From Pseudomonas sp. GM74 (GTDB taxonomy: Bacteria > Pseudomonadota > Gammaproteobacteria > Pseudomonadales > Pseudomonadaceae), in the NCBI RefSeq assembly GCF_000282455.1, contig NZ_AKJG01000055.1:1-64000 (forward strand): a DNA stretch of 64,000 bases, given 5' to 3'. The notes below the pieces were generated by a model. That model was given only the letters and a program-made list of their open reading frames with translations. It was not told the DNA's origin and ran no database searches. This document shows positions 28,695 to 37,530 of the stretch, one piece after another. The stretch's first letter is position 1; each line of letters opens with the position of its first letter. The position numbers were made by a program, and so were the translations under genes.

Positions 28695-29153
28695 ATGAAA
28701 GCAATCATGTCCTGGCTGATGGTCGCGTTGGCGACTGTCTTGATCAGTGCCTGTTCCGCCGTGGGGTCGAACGATGGCGGCGCCGGTGAAATGGAGATTC
28801 GCTCGGGCAAGATCGAGCAGATATCGCTGACGCAGATGCAGACCAATCACGACAGTGGCGTCGGCGCCGTCCTCGGAGGCCTCGGCGGTCTCGGCATCGG
28901 CAGCCTGATCGGCAGTGGCACCGGGCGCGACGTCGCGATGGTTGCCGGCGCACTCGCCGGTGCGGTGGGCGGTAACTATGCAGAGAAGAAAAAGTACGAT
29001 CAGCCGGTCGCAGCGCAACAGGTCATCGTTCGGGTGAAAAGCGGAGTGCTGGTATCGGTGACCCAGCCGATCAATCCGGCCCTGAGTAAAGGCATGAATG
29101 TCTACATCGAAGGCGCGGGGAACAATGCCCGGGTGCTGCCGCAGGGTGGTTGA
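28695..29153 (+). CDS. SlyB/Pcp-like glycine-zipper outer-membrane lipoprotein
   Basis: 152 aa with lipobox ISAC. A glycine-zipper segment, GVGAVLGGLGGLGIGSLIG...VAGALAGAVGG, spans about residues 50-95 and is followed by a beta-rich tail (QQVIVRVKSGVLVSVTQ). SlyB-type proteins sit in the outer membrane and help keep envelope integrity under stress. It starts 14 bp after the preceding lipoprotein gene, which suggests cotranscription. A second glycine-zipper lipoprotein is at 58363-58872. Confidence 0.85.
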   Translation: MKAIMSWLMVALATVLISACSAVGSNDGGAGEMEIRSGKIEQISLTQMQTNHDSGVGAVLGGLGGLGIGSLIGSGTGRDVAMVAGALAGAVGGNYAEKKKYDQPVAAQQVIVRVKSGVLVSVTQPINPALSKGMNVYIEGAGNNARVLPQGG

Positions 29154-29424
29154 GGCGAGATTCATTCATTGCACGAGGGCTATCTCATTTTTTTGCATCG
29201 CAGTGTTTGCGGGCAAGGCACCGGAATCGGTGTGAGAAGTACCTGCCAGGGACGGCAGGGCTTCACTACTGTCGATCCAGGGTTTGTCACCTGGCCGTGA
29301 CTCGTGAGTTCGTCAAACTGTCCCACCATCTACAGCGATCGATAATGCCCCGAAATATTCGGCATCCGGCTCGGCTGGGCATTCATCGCAAGCGGCAAAA
29401 AAAACTCCAACATGGCCATACAAC

Positions 29425-30642
29425 ATGCACCCGTTACGACAAAGCCTGCACAACGAACTACACGCGCGCCCGTCACTGTACTTCGATGAGCCGGCCCATG
29501 TGTTTCATCTGGCTTTCCTCGGCAGCGATCAGGAGTGCAATGCATTCCTTGAACAATGCTGCCTTGGCACCCTCGACCTGAATGCCGCCCAAGGCATTAC
29601 CCAACTCGAAGGCCATGCACTGAAATGGGAGCGCCATGCCGAGTTTTTCACCCTGACACTGGTGGTCACTTCATCCAGTGATGACTTGTCCTGGACAACG
29701 CTGCCCGAGGTGCTGGCGTCAAAGGTTGAAGTGCATTTGCCGGCCCTGATCAACTCGGTGCAGATTGTAGTGCGTGGTGAAACCAGCCTGGATCTGTCCC
29801 GGTACGGCTTCAAGGATCCGAGCGGTTCGTGCGTGGGCGGTGGCGATGCCATGGTCTGGAGTGATTTTCGCCTGAGCGAGGAGGGCAACAACCACATGTT
29901 GTTCGTCAACCGGCGCCTGAATGCCTACCGCCAGGGCCGGATGATACGCCGCCTGCTGGAAATCGAGACCTACAGGATGATGGCCTCGTTATCGTTGACC
30001 ATGGCCAAAGACTTGAGCGCGCAGCTCGATGTTTTCGACAAGACCCTGGTCACCCTTTCCGAACGGAACGCCGACCCGGACGGCAGTAATGCGAAAGCCC
30101 TGCTAGCGGACATTTCCAACCTTTCTGCTCAAGTGGTGAGCAGCGCTGCGAAAACCCGGCACCGCTTCAGTGCCACGCAAGCCTATGCGCAATTGGTGTT
30201 CGAACGTTTGGGTGAGCTGCGCGAAAGTCACGTAGGTGATTGCCAACGCCTGGGCGTATTTATCGAGCGCCGTTTCAAACCTACCGTCAGGTACTGCACC
30301 GCCACCGAACAGCGCCTGGAGCACCTGGCCGAAAGCGTGGCCAATCTGGGCGATCTGTTACAAGCACGGGTTCAGGTCGAAATGGAAGAACAGAACTCGG
30401 AAATCCTGAAAAGCCTGAATGCCCGCGCCGATGCCCAGATCAAGATCCAGCGCGCAGTGGAGGGACTGTCGATTATTGCCATTACCTACTACCTGCTCAG
30501 TTTGCTCAAGCTGGGTTACTCAGGGGTGCACCTGCTTGGAGTTGAGGTGTCCCCGCGAGAGGCCATGCTGGTAATGGCGCCGCTCGCGATCGGTATTCTT
30601 GCGTTGATCGTGCTGCGTATCAGGAAAGTCAAAGAGCATTGA
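29425..30642 (+). CDS. DUF3422 family membrane-anchored protein
   Basis: A 405-aa protein starting MHPLRQSLHNELHARPSLYFDEPAHVFHLAFL, the DUF3422 signature. Two hydrophobic segments at the C-terminus (IIAITYYLLSLLKLGYSG and MLVMAPLAIGILALIVL) anchor it to the membrane; the middle is predicted helical. Function unknown. The start is a sequence-supported ATG at 29425; the 270 bp upstream hold no gene that I can support. Confidence 0.88.
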   Translation: MHPLRQSLHNELHARPSLYFDEPAHVFHLAFLGSDQECNAFLEQCCLGTLDLNAAQGITQLEGHALKWERHAEFFTLTLVVTSSSDDLSWTTLPEVLASKVEVHLPALINSVQIVVRGETSLDLSRYGFKDPSGSCVGGGDAMVWSDFRLSEEGNNHMLFVNRRLNAYRQGRMIRRLLEIETYRMMASLSLTMAKDLSAQLDVFDKTLVTLSERNADPDGSNAKALLADISNLSAQVVSSAAKTRHRFSATQAYAQLVFERLGELRESHVGDCQRLGVFIERRFKPTVRYCTATEQRLEHLAESVANLGDLLQARVQVEMEEQNSEILKSLNARADAQIKIQRAVEGLSIIAITYYLLSLLKLGYSGVHLLGVEVSPREAMLVMAPLAIGILALIVLRIRKVKEH

Positions 30643-31526
30643 GGTGATGGCCTGCAATGTCGTTGCAGCGCCTTATCCACCTGCACATGGCGGCGGTCAG
30701 CAAAGGGGTGAAACTTCTTGCATGTGTAGCAGGCATGGACGGGATTGTAGGGGCAGTGCGTATGAACCGGGGAGGGTGCATGCACCAATGTCCCCTATGT
30801 ACTGGGTATCAATGACACCGCGGATGGCTCGTTCTGTTTTTGTTTCGTGGCGCTGGAAGATTTGCCCAGTTAGTAAATTGCGCATACGGCGACATCTGCA
30901 ATTAGCCCCGGTGGTTGAGTTTGACGGGCACGCGGAATGTAACGGGTAACGCACCAGGACAGGTATTGCGTCAGCAACCGCAGGTACTGGTCACGAGTAC
31001 AAGGATCGTTCTGCGGAAAAGTCGCCGTGTCAGCTGTGCCAATTCGGCCGACCAGGTTGTCAGCCTGACGGCAGTTTTGGAGCCAGATGGCGTAACCGTC
31101 CAATGAACCAGAATCGACTCGAAGTGGCAGGCCAAGATGGCGTCATCAATATTAAGGTCTCGGCTTTTGGCATAGATATGGAAAGCCTGGATCGCACGCA
31201 GGTGCTCCGCCGCAGGAGTTGGACGTAGATGAACGGAACGACTATGGGCAACGGCGCCGCATCACCAGATTGCACAAGCAGTGGGACACGCTGACCAGAA
31301 GAGACGCGGCACTGAACCAGCTTCATCGAACACGAAGGATATGGCCCGTCGAGAGAGCAGACGTCAGAAACGGTTTTGTCGAATCAGTGATTCAAGCTGC
31401 TCATGAACACATCTCACATAACATGCCATTTAACATAATAAACATTATGCGTACTCATAGGTATTCCACACAGGACGTCTCCCAGGTGTCGAGAACAGCT
31501 AAAAATGCGAAATCTGTCATTTAAAA

Positions 31527-31859
31527 ATGCCATTTCGAATTCAAGGGCCTACGAGCAATCTGCTTTGTCCAAACCGATCCATGCATTTAATTAATGCGAC
31601 ACCTCAGCGATCTGGGATCGCGCATTGGTCAGCGCTGTTCGTTCTTGGCCACGCGGATTATTTAGCTGATGAGTATGTAAGTGTAAAAGAGCCAGCCAAT
31701 TCCAAATGCTGTGTGCTGTTTAAGTCATTGAATTTTCTAAACGTACCAGAAGCAAGCTGGTTTGTTGTTGCCGCGCTAACCGTTCTGTTGAATTTCTTAA
31801 GACAGGTAAAAAAGCGATTTTTTGAAAAAAATACCGCATTGCAAATTTCTGTCAGTTAA
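31527..31859 (+). CDS. Doubtful hypothetical protein
   Basis: A 110-aa frame in the low-GC gap. It has a possible hydrophobic stretch (SWFVVAALTVLLNFLRQVKKRFF) near the C-terminus, as in a small membrane protein, but no ribosome binding site and no recognisable family. It may be chance, or a relic of an inserted element. Confidence 0.2.
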   Translation: MPFRIQGPTSNLLCPNRSMHLINATPQRSGIAHWSALFVLGHADYLADEYVSVKEPANSKCCVLFKSLNFLNVPEASWFVVAALTVLLNFLRQVKKRFFEKNTALQISVS

Positions 31860-32465
31860 AAATGATACGTGGACCTCAGGGTGATTTTATGAATTTAGCC
31901 TTCAGCCTCACGTGCATGGACTTTTACAGACTTCCTTTTCGAGAGTCATCTGAGCGGCCAAAGCCATAGCGCGGTCTTTGCAGCTTTCGTCGCAACGACA
32001 CAATATTGGCACTCAAAGCTCCTTTCCAATCTCGATGCTGTGTAAAATTCACAGCTTTGAACATGGTGTCTGTTCACGAATTTCAAGGTCCCTCCTTCGT
32101 GACAATATCAATTCCAGCTTATTTACAGCCTGATGCGGAGGTTTGGAGATAGACACTCTGTGCTGCTTCCTCCCAAAAAACTGGTAGCTGCTTCGTTAGC
32201 CGCGCTGTTTAACAAGGGAAAACTGGTGGGCGAATAGGTACTTTATCTGCTTTTCCGCTTTGATTTTCTTAGCATTTCTAGAATCTCAATACCGTGATTT
32301 CTAGTTGAAATTGTCAGTCTAGTTACCACCTGCGTTCTTTCATCAACCATATGAGAATATGGCTAGGCACTATTAGTCGCCTATGTCACCCTGGTAATTA
32401 CTCTCAGCTTTACGTCAAAATGTATTGTTAGTGTTTTTTTGTAAAAAGATGTGAGGTTTTTTGCG

Positions 32466-32497
32466 TAACTCAACTAAACGGCTATTTAGTTGAGTTA
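32466..32497. repeat. Perfect 13-bp inverted repeat
   Basis: TAACTCAACTAAA (32466-32478), loop CGGCTA, exact complement to 32497. T- or A-runs lie to the left but none directly after the stem in either direction, so it is not a standard terminator; it could be an operator or the end of a lost element. Confidence 0.6.
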
Positions 32498-32703
32498 AGA
32501 GACGATGAGCAATCTCTCCTCACGTACTTACTATATGGCCCGGGGATCTGTCGCTTGTGTTAGAGACGACTACGTCGAGCGCTATCTCGTGTATCACCAC
32601 TTCCTAGAGCTCTCTCCCCTTCCCTCACCACAGTGATCAGTCGCGCATGAAGGTTTAGCTCAATTTATCTGACCCTATCGCGGACTCCACTCGAGATATT
32701 GCC

Positions 32704-32776
32704 CCATCAGTGGATCAGTCATTTCAATTTTACCCAGTTTATCCCGGATCAGGATTGATCAATTATGGCTCTATCA
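32704..32776 (+). promoter_or_regulatory. Ene-reductase promoter region shared with the LysR pair at 46.6 kb
   Basis: These 73 bp align without gaps to 46617-46689, with 62 matches by hand count; the first 26 nt (CCATCAGTGGATC to TTTCAATT) are identical. The ATTGATCAAT palindrome at 32754-32763 lies inside. It ends about 20 nt before the ene-reductase start and probably carries the binding site of one of the LysR regulators. Confidence 0.65.
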
Positions 32777-32794
32777 CTACTGAGGAGCCCCGCA

Positions 32795-33865
32795 ATGAAT
32801 TCTCTCTTTTCCCAAGTCCAGCTCAGTCGCTACACCCTCTCCAACCGCATGATCATGGCCCCGATGACGCGCTCACGTGCCGACGATGCCGGCGTGCCAA
32901 GTGAACTGGTTGCAACTTACTACGCACAGCGTGCCAGTGCCGGCCTGATCATCAGTGAAGGCGTGTTCCCTACTGCAATGGGCCAGGGTTATGTTCGTAC
33001 CCCTGGTATCGAAACCGCCGAGCAGGTCGCTGCTTGGAAGCACGTCACTGAGGCCGTGCATGCACGTGGCGGACGGATTTTCATGCAGTTGATGCACAGT
33101 GGTCGCATTTCGCACCCTTCGTTGCTTCCGAATGGCGCCCTGCCACAGGCACCTTCCGCGATCAAACCCGCTGGCCAGACCTGGACCGCGACGGGCCTTC
33201 AGGATTTCGTTATCCCCCATGCACTGGGCGTGGTTGAGATTGCCGCGGTCATTGAAGGCTATCGCCAAGCGGCGCGCCTGGCCATGGAAGCTGGCTTCGA
33301 CGGTGTCGAGTTGCATGCCGCGTCGGGCTACCTGCCTGAACAGTTTCTCTCGACTGGCAGCAATCAGCGCACGGATGAATACGGTGGATCGGTTGAAAAC
33401 CGTGTGCGTTTTGTATTGGACGTGCTGTCCGCTATCGCGACGGAAATCGGTGGTGACCGGGTGGGTCTCAAAATCTCCCCTGAAATGAATTTCAACGACA
33501 TCGTCGATGCCAACCCGCAAGAAACCTACACCTATCTGGTCGAACACCTGCATGGGCTAAATCTCGCCTATCTACATGTCGCCCTGTTCGGCGCCAATGT
33601 CGACTACCACGCCTTGTTACGTCCACTGTTTGACGGCAGCTACCTGATCGGTGGCGGACTCGATCAACACTCCGCCGAATCCCTGATCGCTGACGGCCGC
33701 GCCGATGCTGCCGTATTTGGCAGCGCATTCCTCGCTAACCCGGATCTGCCCGACCGTTTTCGCACAGGCGCTGAGCTCAATGTTCCGGACAAGAATTCGT
33801 TCTACGCACCGGGTGCGCAAGGGTACATCGACTACCCGACTTTGCCCGCAGCGCAAGGCGTCTGA
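32795..33865 (+). CDS. Old yellow enzyme-type NADPH-dependent ene-reductase
   Basis: A 356-aa FMN-binding TIM barrel of the OYE/NemA family that reduces activated C=C bonds in enones, maleimides or nitro-compounds. Blocks: NRMIMAPMTRSRA, FMQLMHSGRISHP, HAASGYLPEQFL, NQRTDEYGGSVENR, GGGLD and VFGSAFLANPDLP. Tyr in SGYLPEQF corresponds to the proton donor. The His/Asn substrate pair reads H-x-x-S here, a departure from the usual HxxN/HxxH. ATG 32795 has GAGGAG at the right distance. It heads an operon with pirin and EmrAB-like genes. Confidence 0.92.
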   Translation: MNSLFSQVQLSRYTLSNRMIMAPMTRSRADDAGVPSELVATYYAQRASAGLIISEGVFPTAMGQGYVRTPGIETAEQVAAWKHVTEAVHARGGRIFMQLMHSGRISHPSLLPNGALPQAPSAIKPAGQTWTATGLQDFVIPHALGVVEIAAVIEGYRQAARLAMEAGFDGVELHAASGYLPEQFLSTGSNQRTDEYGGSVENRVRFVLDVLSAIATEIGGDRVGLKISPEMNFNDIVDANPQETYTYLVEHLHGLNLAYLHVALFGANVDYHALLRPLFDGSYLIGGGLDQHSAESLIADGRADAAVFGSAFLANPDLPDRFRTGAELNVPDKNSFYAPGAQGYIDYPTLPAAQGV

Positions 33866-33876
33866 GGAGCACAGTC

Positions 33877-34713
33877 ATGTCACCCATTGCACGTCTGCAG
33901 CGCATGAATCACGGCAGTCAGTTCCGGGCTTTCAGTCTGCGTGGAAATCAGTTCGCCAAGCCTATCGACCCCTTCCTTGCTGTCGATCATGCCTGGATCA
34001 GCGGGCCAACTTTTCCACCACACCCACATGCCGGGTTCTCGGCTGTGTCCTATCTGTTTCTTGATTCCGAGACCGGGATTGAAAACCGGGACGCGCTGGG
34101 TAACCGCAACTTGATTAAACCCGGTGGGCTGCACTGGACGGCGGCGGGTAAAGGTGTGGTGCATGAGGAGGTACCGGCCGAACCGGGTAAGACGGTACAT
34201 ATGCTGCAAATTTTTATCAATTTGCCGCAAGAGCGCCAAGCAGACGCGCCGTTTGCGCTGACTCTCGAAGCGCAGGATGTGCCCGTGGTGCGGTTGCCAG
34301 GGGTCAAGGTGCGCGTGCCGCTGGGCAGTTTCGCCCAAGTGTCGTCGCCATTATCGGTGCCCACCGAAGTGACCGTGCTGGACATCTCGCTCGAGGACGG
34401 CGCTGAAGTCAGCGTCCCGATTCCCGAGGGTCATGTGGCGTTCGTGATGCCGATTGACGGCGAAGTGTGGGTCGACGACCTCCCCTTCAATCTCATCGAA
34501 CTCACGCTGCCGGTGAATCTGCCGCTGCATGACGATCGCGCAGTCAGGTTGAGCGCCCCCAAGGGCAACGCCAAGGCTGTGCTGTTTTCAGGTGTCCCGT
34601 TGAATCAACCCGTGTATTGGCAAGGTCCGCTGGCGCTTGCCTCTCAGCTCGCGCTGGCCGAAGCCATTGATGGCTACCAGCGCGGTGCGTTCGGAACGCT
34701 GCAACCTCGTTAA
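33877..34713 (+). CDS. Pirin family protein (copy 1)
   Basis: A 278-aa bicupin of the pirin family. The metal ligands are the two His in PPHPHAGFSAVSY and His/Glu in GVVHEEVPAE. Bacterial pirins can act as quercetin dioxygenases or redox sensors; the exact role is open. It starts 11 bp after the ene-reductase, so it is in the same operon. A paralogue with the same motif set is at 39344-40078 on the other strand. Confidence 0.9.
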   Translation: MSPIARLQRMNHGSQFRAFSLRGNQFAKPIDPFLAVDHAWISGPTFPPHPHAGFSAVSYLFLDSETGIENRDALGNRNLIKPGGLHWTAAGKGVVHEEVPAEPGKTVHMLQIFINLPQERQADAPFALTLEAQDVPVVRLPGVKVRVPLGSFAQVSSPLSVPTEVTVLDISLEDGAEVSVPIPEGHVAFVMPIDGEVWVDDLPFNLIELTLPVNLPLHDDRAVRLSAPKGNAKAVLFSGVPLNQPVYWQGPLALASQLALAEAIDGYQRGAFGTLQPR

Positions 34714-34761
34714 CTCAATGTTGACCGAACAACGCGCCCTCCCTGGCAGGTAAATGACGCT

Positions 34762-35952
34762 ATGACGACAACTACGCCCTCCCCAGCCGCTACCACTCAA
34801 CAGCGAACATCGCACCGCCCCACATTGCTGCTGATTCTGGCCATCGTCCTTATGGTCGTTGCCTTGTACGTTGCCTACCTGCTGAAACTGGATAGCGAAT
34901 CCACCGACGATGCCTATGTCGACGGCAATGTGGTTCAGGTGACCTCCCAAGTCAGCGGTACCGTAACGGCAATCAACGGCGACAACACCGATCATGTCGA
35001 TAGCAACGCGCCATTGGTCACATTGAACGCCGTGGACGCCGAAATTCAGTACGAGCGCGCCCAGTCGAACCTGGCTCGCGCAGTACGCCTGGCACGCACT
35101 GAGTACTACCAGGTCCAGCAACTCCTGGCCGAAGTCGAGCAGCGTCGAAACGACGTGCGCAAGGCTCGGGATGATTTGCGTCGGCGCAACCAACTCGCCG
35201 ACAGTGGTGCCGTTTCTCGTGAAGAGATCAGCCACACTGCCGACGTACTCAAAAACGCAATAGCAGGGCTTGATGGCACCCAACACGCGCTCTCCATTCG
35301 ACGCGCGATGGTCGACGACACCACGCTTCGCACTCACCCGGATGTGCTGGTCGCGGCAAGCAACCTGCGTGATGCCTACATCGCCTTGCATCGCACCCAG
35401 ATCTATTCACCGGTTGCCGGCGTGATCACCAAACGCAGTGTGCAGGTCGGACAAAAAATCAGTCCGGGCGTCGCACTTATGTCGGTGGTGCCGGTTGATC
35501 AAGTCTGGGTCAATGCCAATTTCAAGGAATCACAGATTGAAGATCTGCGTATTGGCCAACCCGTTGAACTGCGTGCGGATGCCTACAGCCGCAGCGTCAT
35601 CTTCCACGGGACCATCATCGGCCTGGATGCCGGTACCGGCAGCGCTTTCTCCTTGATGCCGGCCCAGAACGCTACGGGCAACTGGATCAAGGTGACTCAA
35701 CGGGTGCCGGTAAGGATCGCCTTGCGGCCGCAGGAAATAGCACAAAACCCCTTGCGCCTCGGTTTATCCATGCGGGTTTCAGTCGATACCTCCGATCGCA
35801 ATGGCCCCGTCCTGAACAAGACCGGTGCACAGCAACCGGTTTACAGCACCGAGATTTTCAAGAACGAACTTAAGGACGCCAATGACGTTGTGGAACGCGT
35901 GATCAGTGCCAATGAGGGCAGTGACCATGCCCCCAAAAACCTGAAGCTTTGA
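34762..35952 (+). CDS. EmrA/HlyD-type membrane fusion protein of an efflux pump
   Basis: A 396-aa periplasmic adaptor: cytoplasmic tail, one transmembrane helix (about 24-44, TLLLILAIVLMVVALYVAYLL), lipoyl/biotinyl half-motifs around STDDAYVDGNVVQVTSQVSGTVTAI and LHRTQIYSPVAGVITKRSVQVGQKI, and a helical hairpin between them. It pairs with the DHA2-type transporter that follows and overlaps it by the stop codon region. The pump probably exports toxic aromatic or electrophilic compounds handled by this operon. Confidence 0.9.
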   Translation: MTTTTPSPAATTQQRTSHRPTLLLILAIVLMVVALYVAYLLKLDSESTDDAYVDGNVVQVTSQVSGTVTAINGDNTDHVDSNAPLVTLNAVDAEIQYERAQSNLARAVRLARTEYYQVQQLLAEVEQRRNDVRKARDDLRRRNQLADSGAVSREEISHTADVLKNAIAGLDGTQHALSIRRAMVDDTTLRTHPDVLVAASNLRDAYIALHRTQIYSPVAGVITKRSVQVGQKISPGVALMSVVPVDQVWVNANFKESQIEDLRIGQPVELRADAYSRSVIFHGTIIGLDAGTGSAFSLMPAQNATGNWIKVTQRVPVRIALRPQEIAQNPLRLGLSMRVSVDTSDRNGPVLNKTGAQQPVYSTEIFKNELKDANDVVERVISANEGSDHAPKNLKL

Positions 35953-35963
35953 CGGGGCGGATC

Positions 35964-37484
35964 ATGTACAGAAAACACGCTGCCTTGTTGTTCACTGTGG
36001 GCTTGCTTTGTGCGCTGGAATATTTACAGGCGGGCATGATCGCTTTTGCCAATGCACCGATTCGCGGCGAAATCGAGGCCAGCCCTGAAGAATTCAGCCT
36101 GGTGGCCGCCCTGTATGCCTGTATCGCAGTGGTGGTGATTTCGAAACAGCATTGGCTGACGGAACGCCTGGGCTGGTGCAATTTCATGCTCGGCTCAATC
36201 AGCGTTTTCGTGCTGGGCGCTTTGGTGTGTGGTGTGAGTGCTGATTTGACCAGTTTCACCGTAGGCCGAGTCATCATGGCCCTGGGTGGGGCCTCGTTCA
36301 TGACGTCGGCACGCCTCATGATCAACCTGATTCCCCCAGGCCCGGGCCGGTTCACGGGAATCAAAGTATTTGCCACCGGGCTCGCTGGCGGGACGGCTGC
36401 GGCGCCTTTTATCTCGTCGTGGGTGGTGGCTGAAAATACCTGGCACGCCATCTTCTGGATACTGATCGTCGGCGCCCTGGTTGCAGCAGCACTTTGCGTG
36501 CGTTTTCTGCCGACGAGCCCTATCCCCGAGGAGGACCGAACCCCCTCGAGCCTGGCAAGCATTCTCTTGTTGTCGGTCAGCAGTTTCTTTCTGCTCTACA
36601 TTTTGCAGCGGTCCTACTACGACTTTTATAACGACACCTTCATCATCGTCGGTTGCGCACTCTTGGCAGCACTGGGGATGTACACCTTCTTCCACGCCGA
36701 ACACAACAAGGCCACACCTTTCCTGAAAGTCAGAGACTTGATGCAGCCTCGTTACCTCCAGGGTGTGGCGCTGTTTTGCTACGCCTACGTTGTACTGGGC
36801 GCCAATAACTACATCTTGCCGTACTTCCTGCAAACGGGACTGGGCTACTCCTGGGACACCATCGGTACATTCCAGGCCATCGGACTGACCGGCACTCTGG
36901 CCACTTGGGTCATCATGGCCACTCTCCTTCCAAAGCACCCTGCCCCGAAGAAGTTTTTCATTCTGGGATTTATTGCGCTGGGTGGCTTTGGCTGGCTGCT
37001 GTCCTCGCTGACGCCCAGCGCCAATCTGTGGTCGAACATTCTGCCGGCATTGATTCTCAACGGTTGCTTTGTGATGTTGGTCATGTCGACTGCCGCCATG
37101 CAGACCTTTCGGGACGTGATGCAAGAAGAGAAGCTGTTCGCGCATGCCTATCAAATCAAAAACATGATGGGACAGATCGCCATGGCAATTGGCACCACGG
37201 CCGCCACACTGTTTCTGCAATGGCGTATGACCCTGCAATACAACAACCTCAACGTGCATTTCAGCGCCAGCGACCCTCTCTATGTGGAGCAGACTCAACA
37301 GCTGGCGCAAGCACTGTCATCCGAAGTGGGCGCCACGACAGCGAATCAAATCTCGGTGGCGATGCACGCGCAAATGCTGCAACAGCAATCGACCCTGGTC
37401 GCCAGCATGGAATATTTCTGGGTGGTGATCGGCGTGGCGGTGATCGCGCTGATCATTTCAGTCGCGCAGAAGACCTTCAGATGA
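35964..37484 (+). CDS. EmrB-like MFS multidrug transporter (DHA2 family)
   Basis: A 506-aa major facilitator with about 14 hydrophobic segments. EASPEEFSLVAALYACIAVVVISKQHWLTERLG is the loop 2-3 region and FTVGRVIMALGGASFMTSARLMI is the conserved helix 5 region. The ATG at 35964 is used; the frame opens at a TTG at 35949 inside the previous gene, but the ATG has GGGGCGG before it. With the EmrA-like protein and an outer-membrane channel it forms a tripartite pump. Confidence 0.9.
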   Translation: MYRKHAALLFTVGLLCALEYLQAGMIAFANAPIRGEIEASPEEFSLVAALYACIAVVVISKQHWLTERLGWCNFMLGSISVFVLGALVCGVSADLTSFTVGRVIMALGGASFMTSARLMINLIPPGPGRFTGIKVFATGLAGGTAAAPFISSWVVAENTWHAIFWILIVGALVAAALCVRFLPTSPIPEEDRTPSSLASILLLSVSSFFLLYILQRSYYDFYNDTFIIVGCALLAALGMYTFFHAEHNKATPFLKVRDLMQPRYLQGVALFCYAYVVLGANNYILPYFLQTGLGYSWDTIGTFQAIGLTGTLATWVIMATLLPKHPAPKKFFILGFIALGGFGWLLSSLTPSANLWSNILPALILNGCFVMLVMSTAAMQTFRDVMQEEKLFAHAYQIKNMMGQIAMAIGTTAATLFLQWRMTLQYNNLNVHFSASDPLYVEQTQQLAQALSSEVGATTANQISVAMHAQMLQQQSTLVASMEYFWVVIGVAVIALIISVAQKTFR

Positions 37485-37530
37485 TCTGGAATATTTTCAG
37501 GAATGTTGACGTTAGGAGTGCTTACACGCG

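Larger units (their letters stand above)
30643..32794. other. Gene-poor, partly low-GC region
   Basis: More than 2.1 kb without a convincing gene. From 30.65 to 31.4 kb the base composition is host-like but reading frames are short and unrelated to families I know. From about 31.4 to 32.7 kb it is markedly AT-richer than the neighbours. Contents noted: one 110-codon frame (31527-31859), a perfect 13-bp hairpin (32466-32497), and near the right end a promoter sequence shared with the LysR pair at 46.6 kb. It looks like a decayed insertion. Confidence 0.5.

Noticed and set aside
30644..31326. Several short frames on both strands after the DUF3422 gene
   Set aside because: None has a ribosome site, known family or consistent codon use.
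36195..37310. 371-codon minus-strand frame opposite the EmrB-like transporter
   Set aside because: Shadow of a transporter with clear transmembrane pattern.
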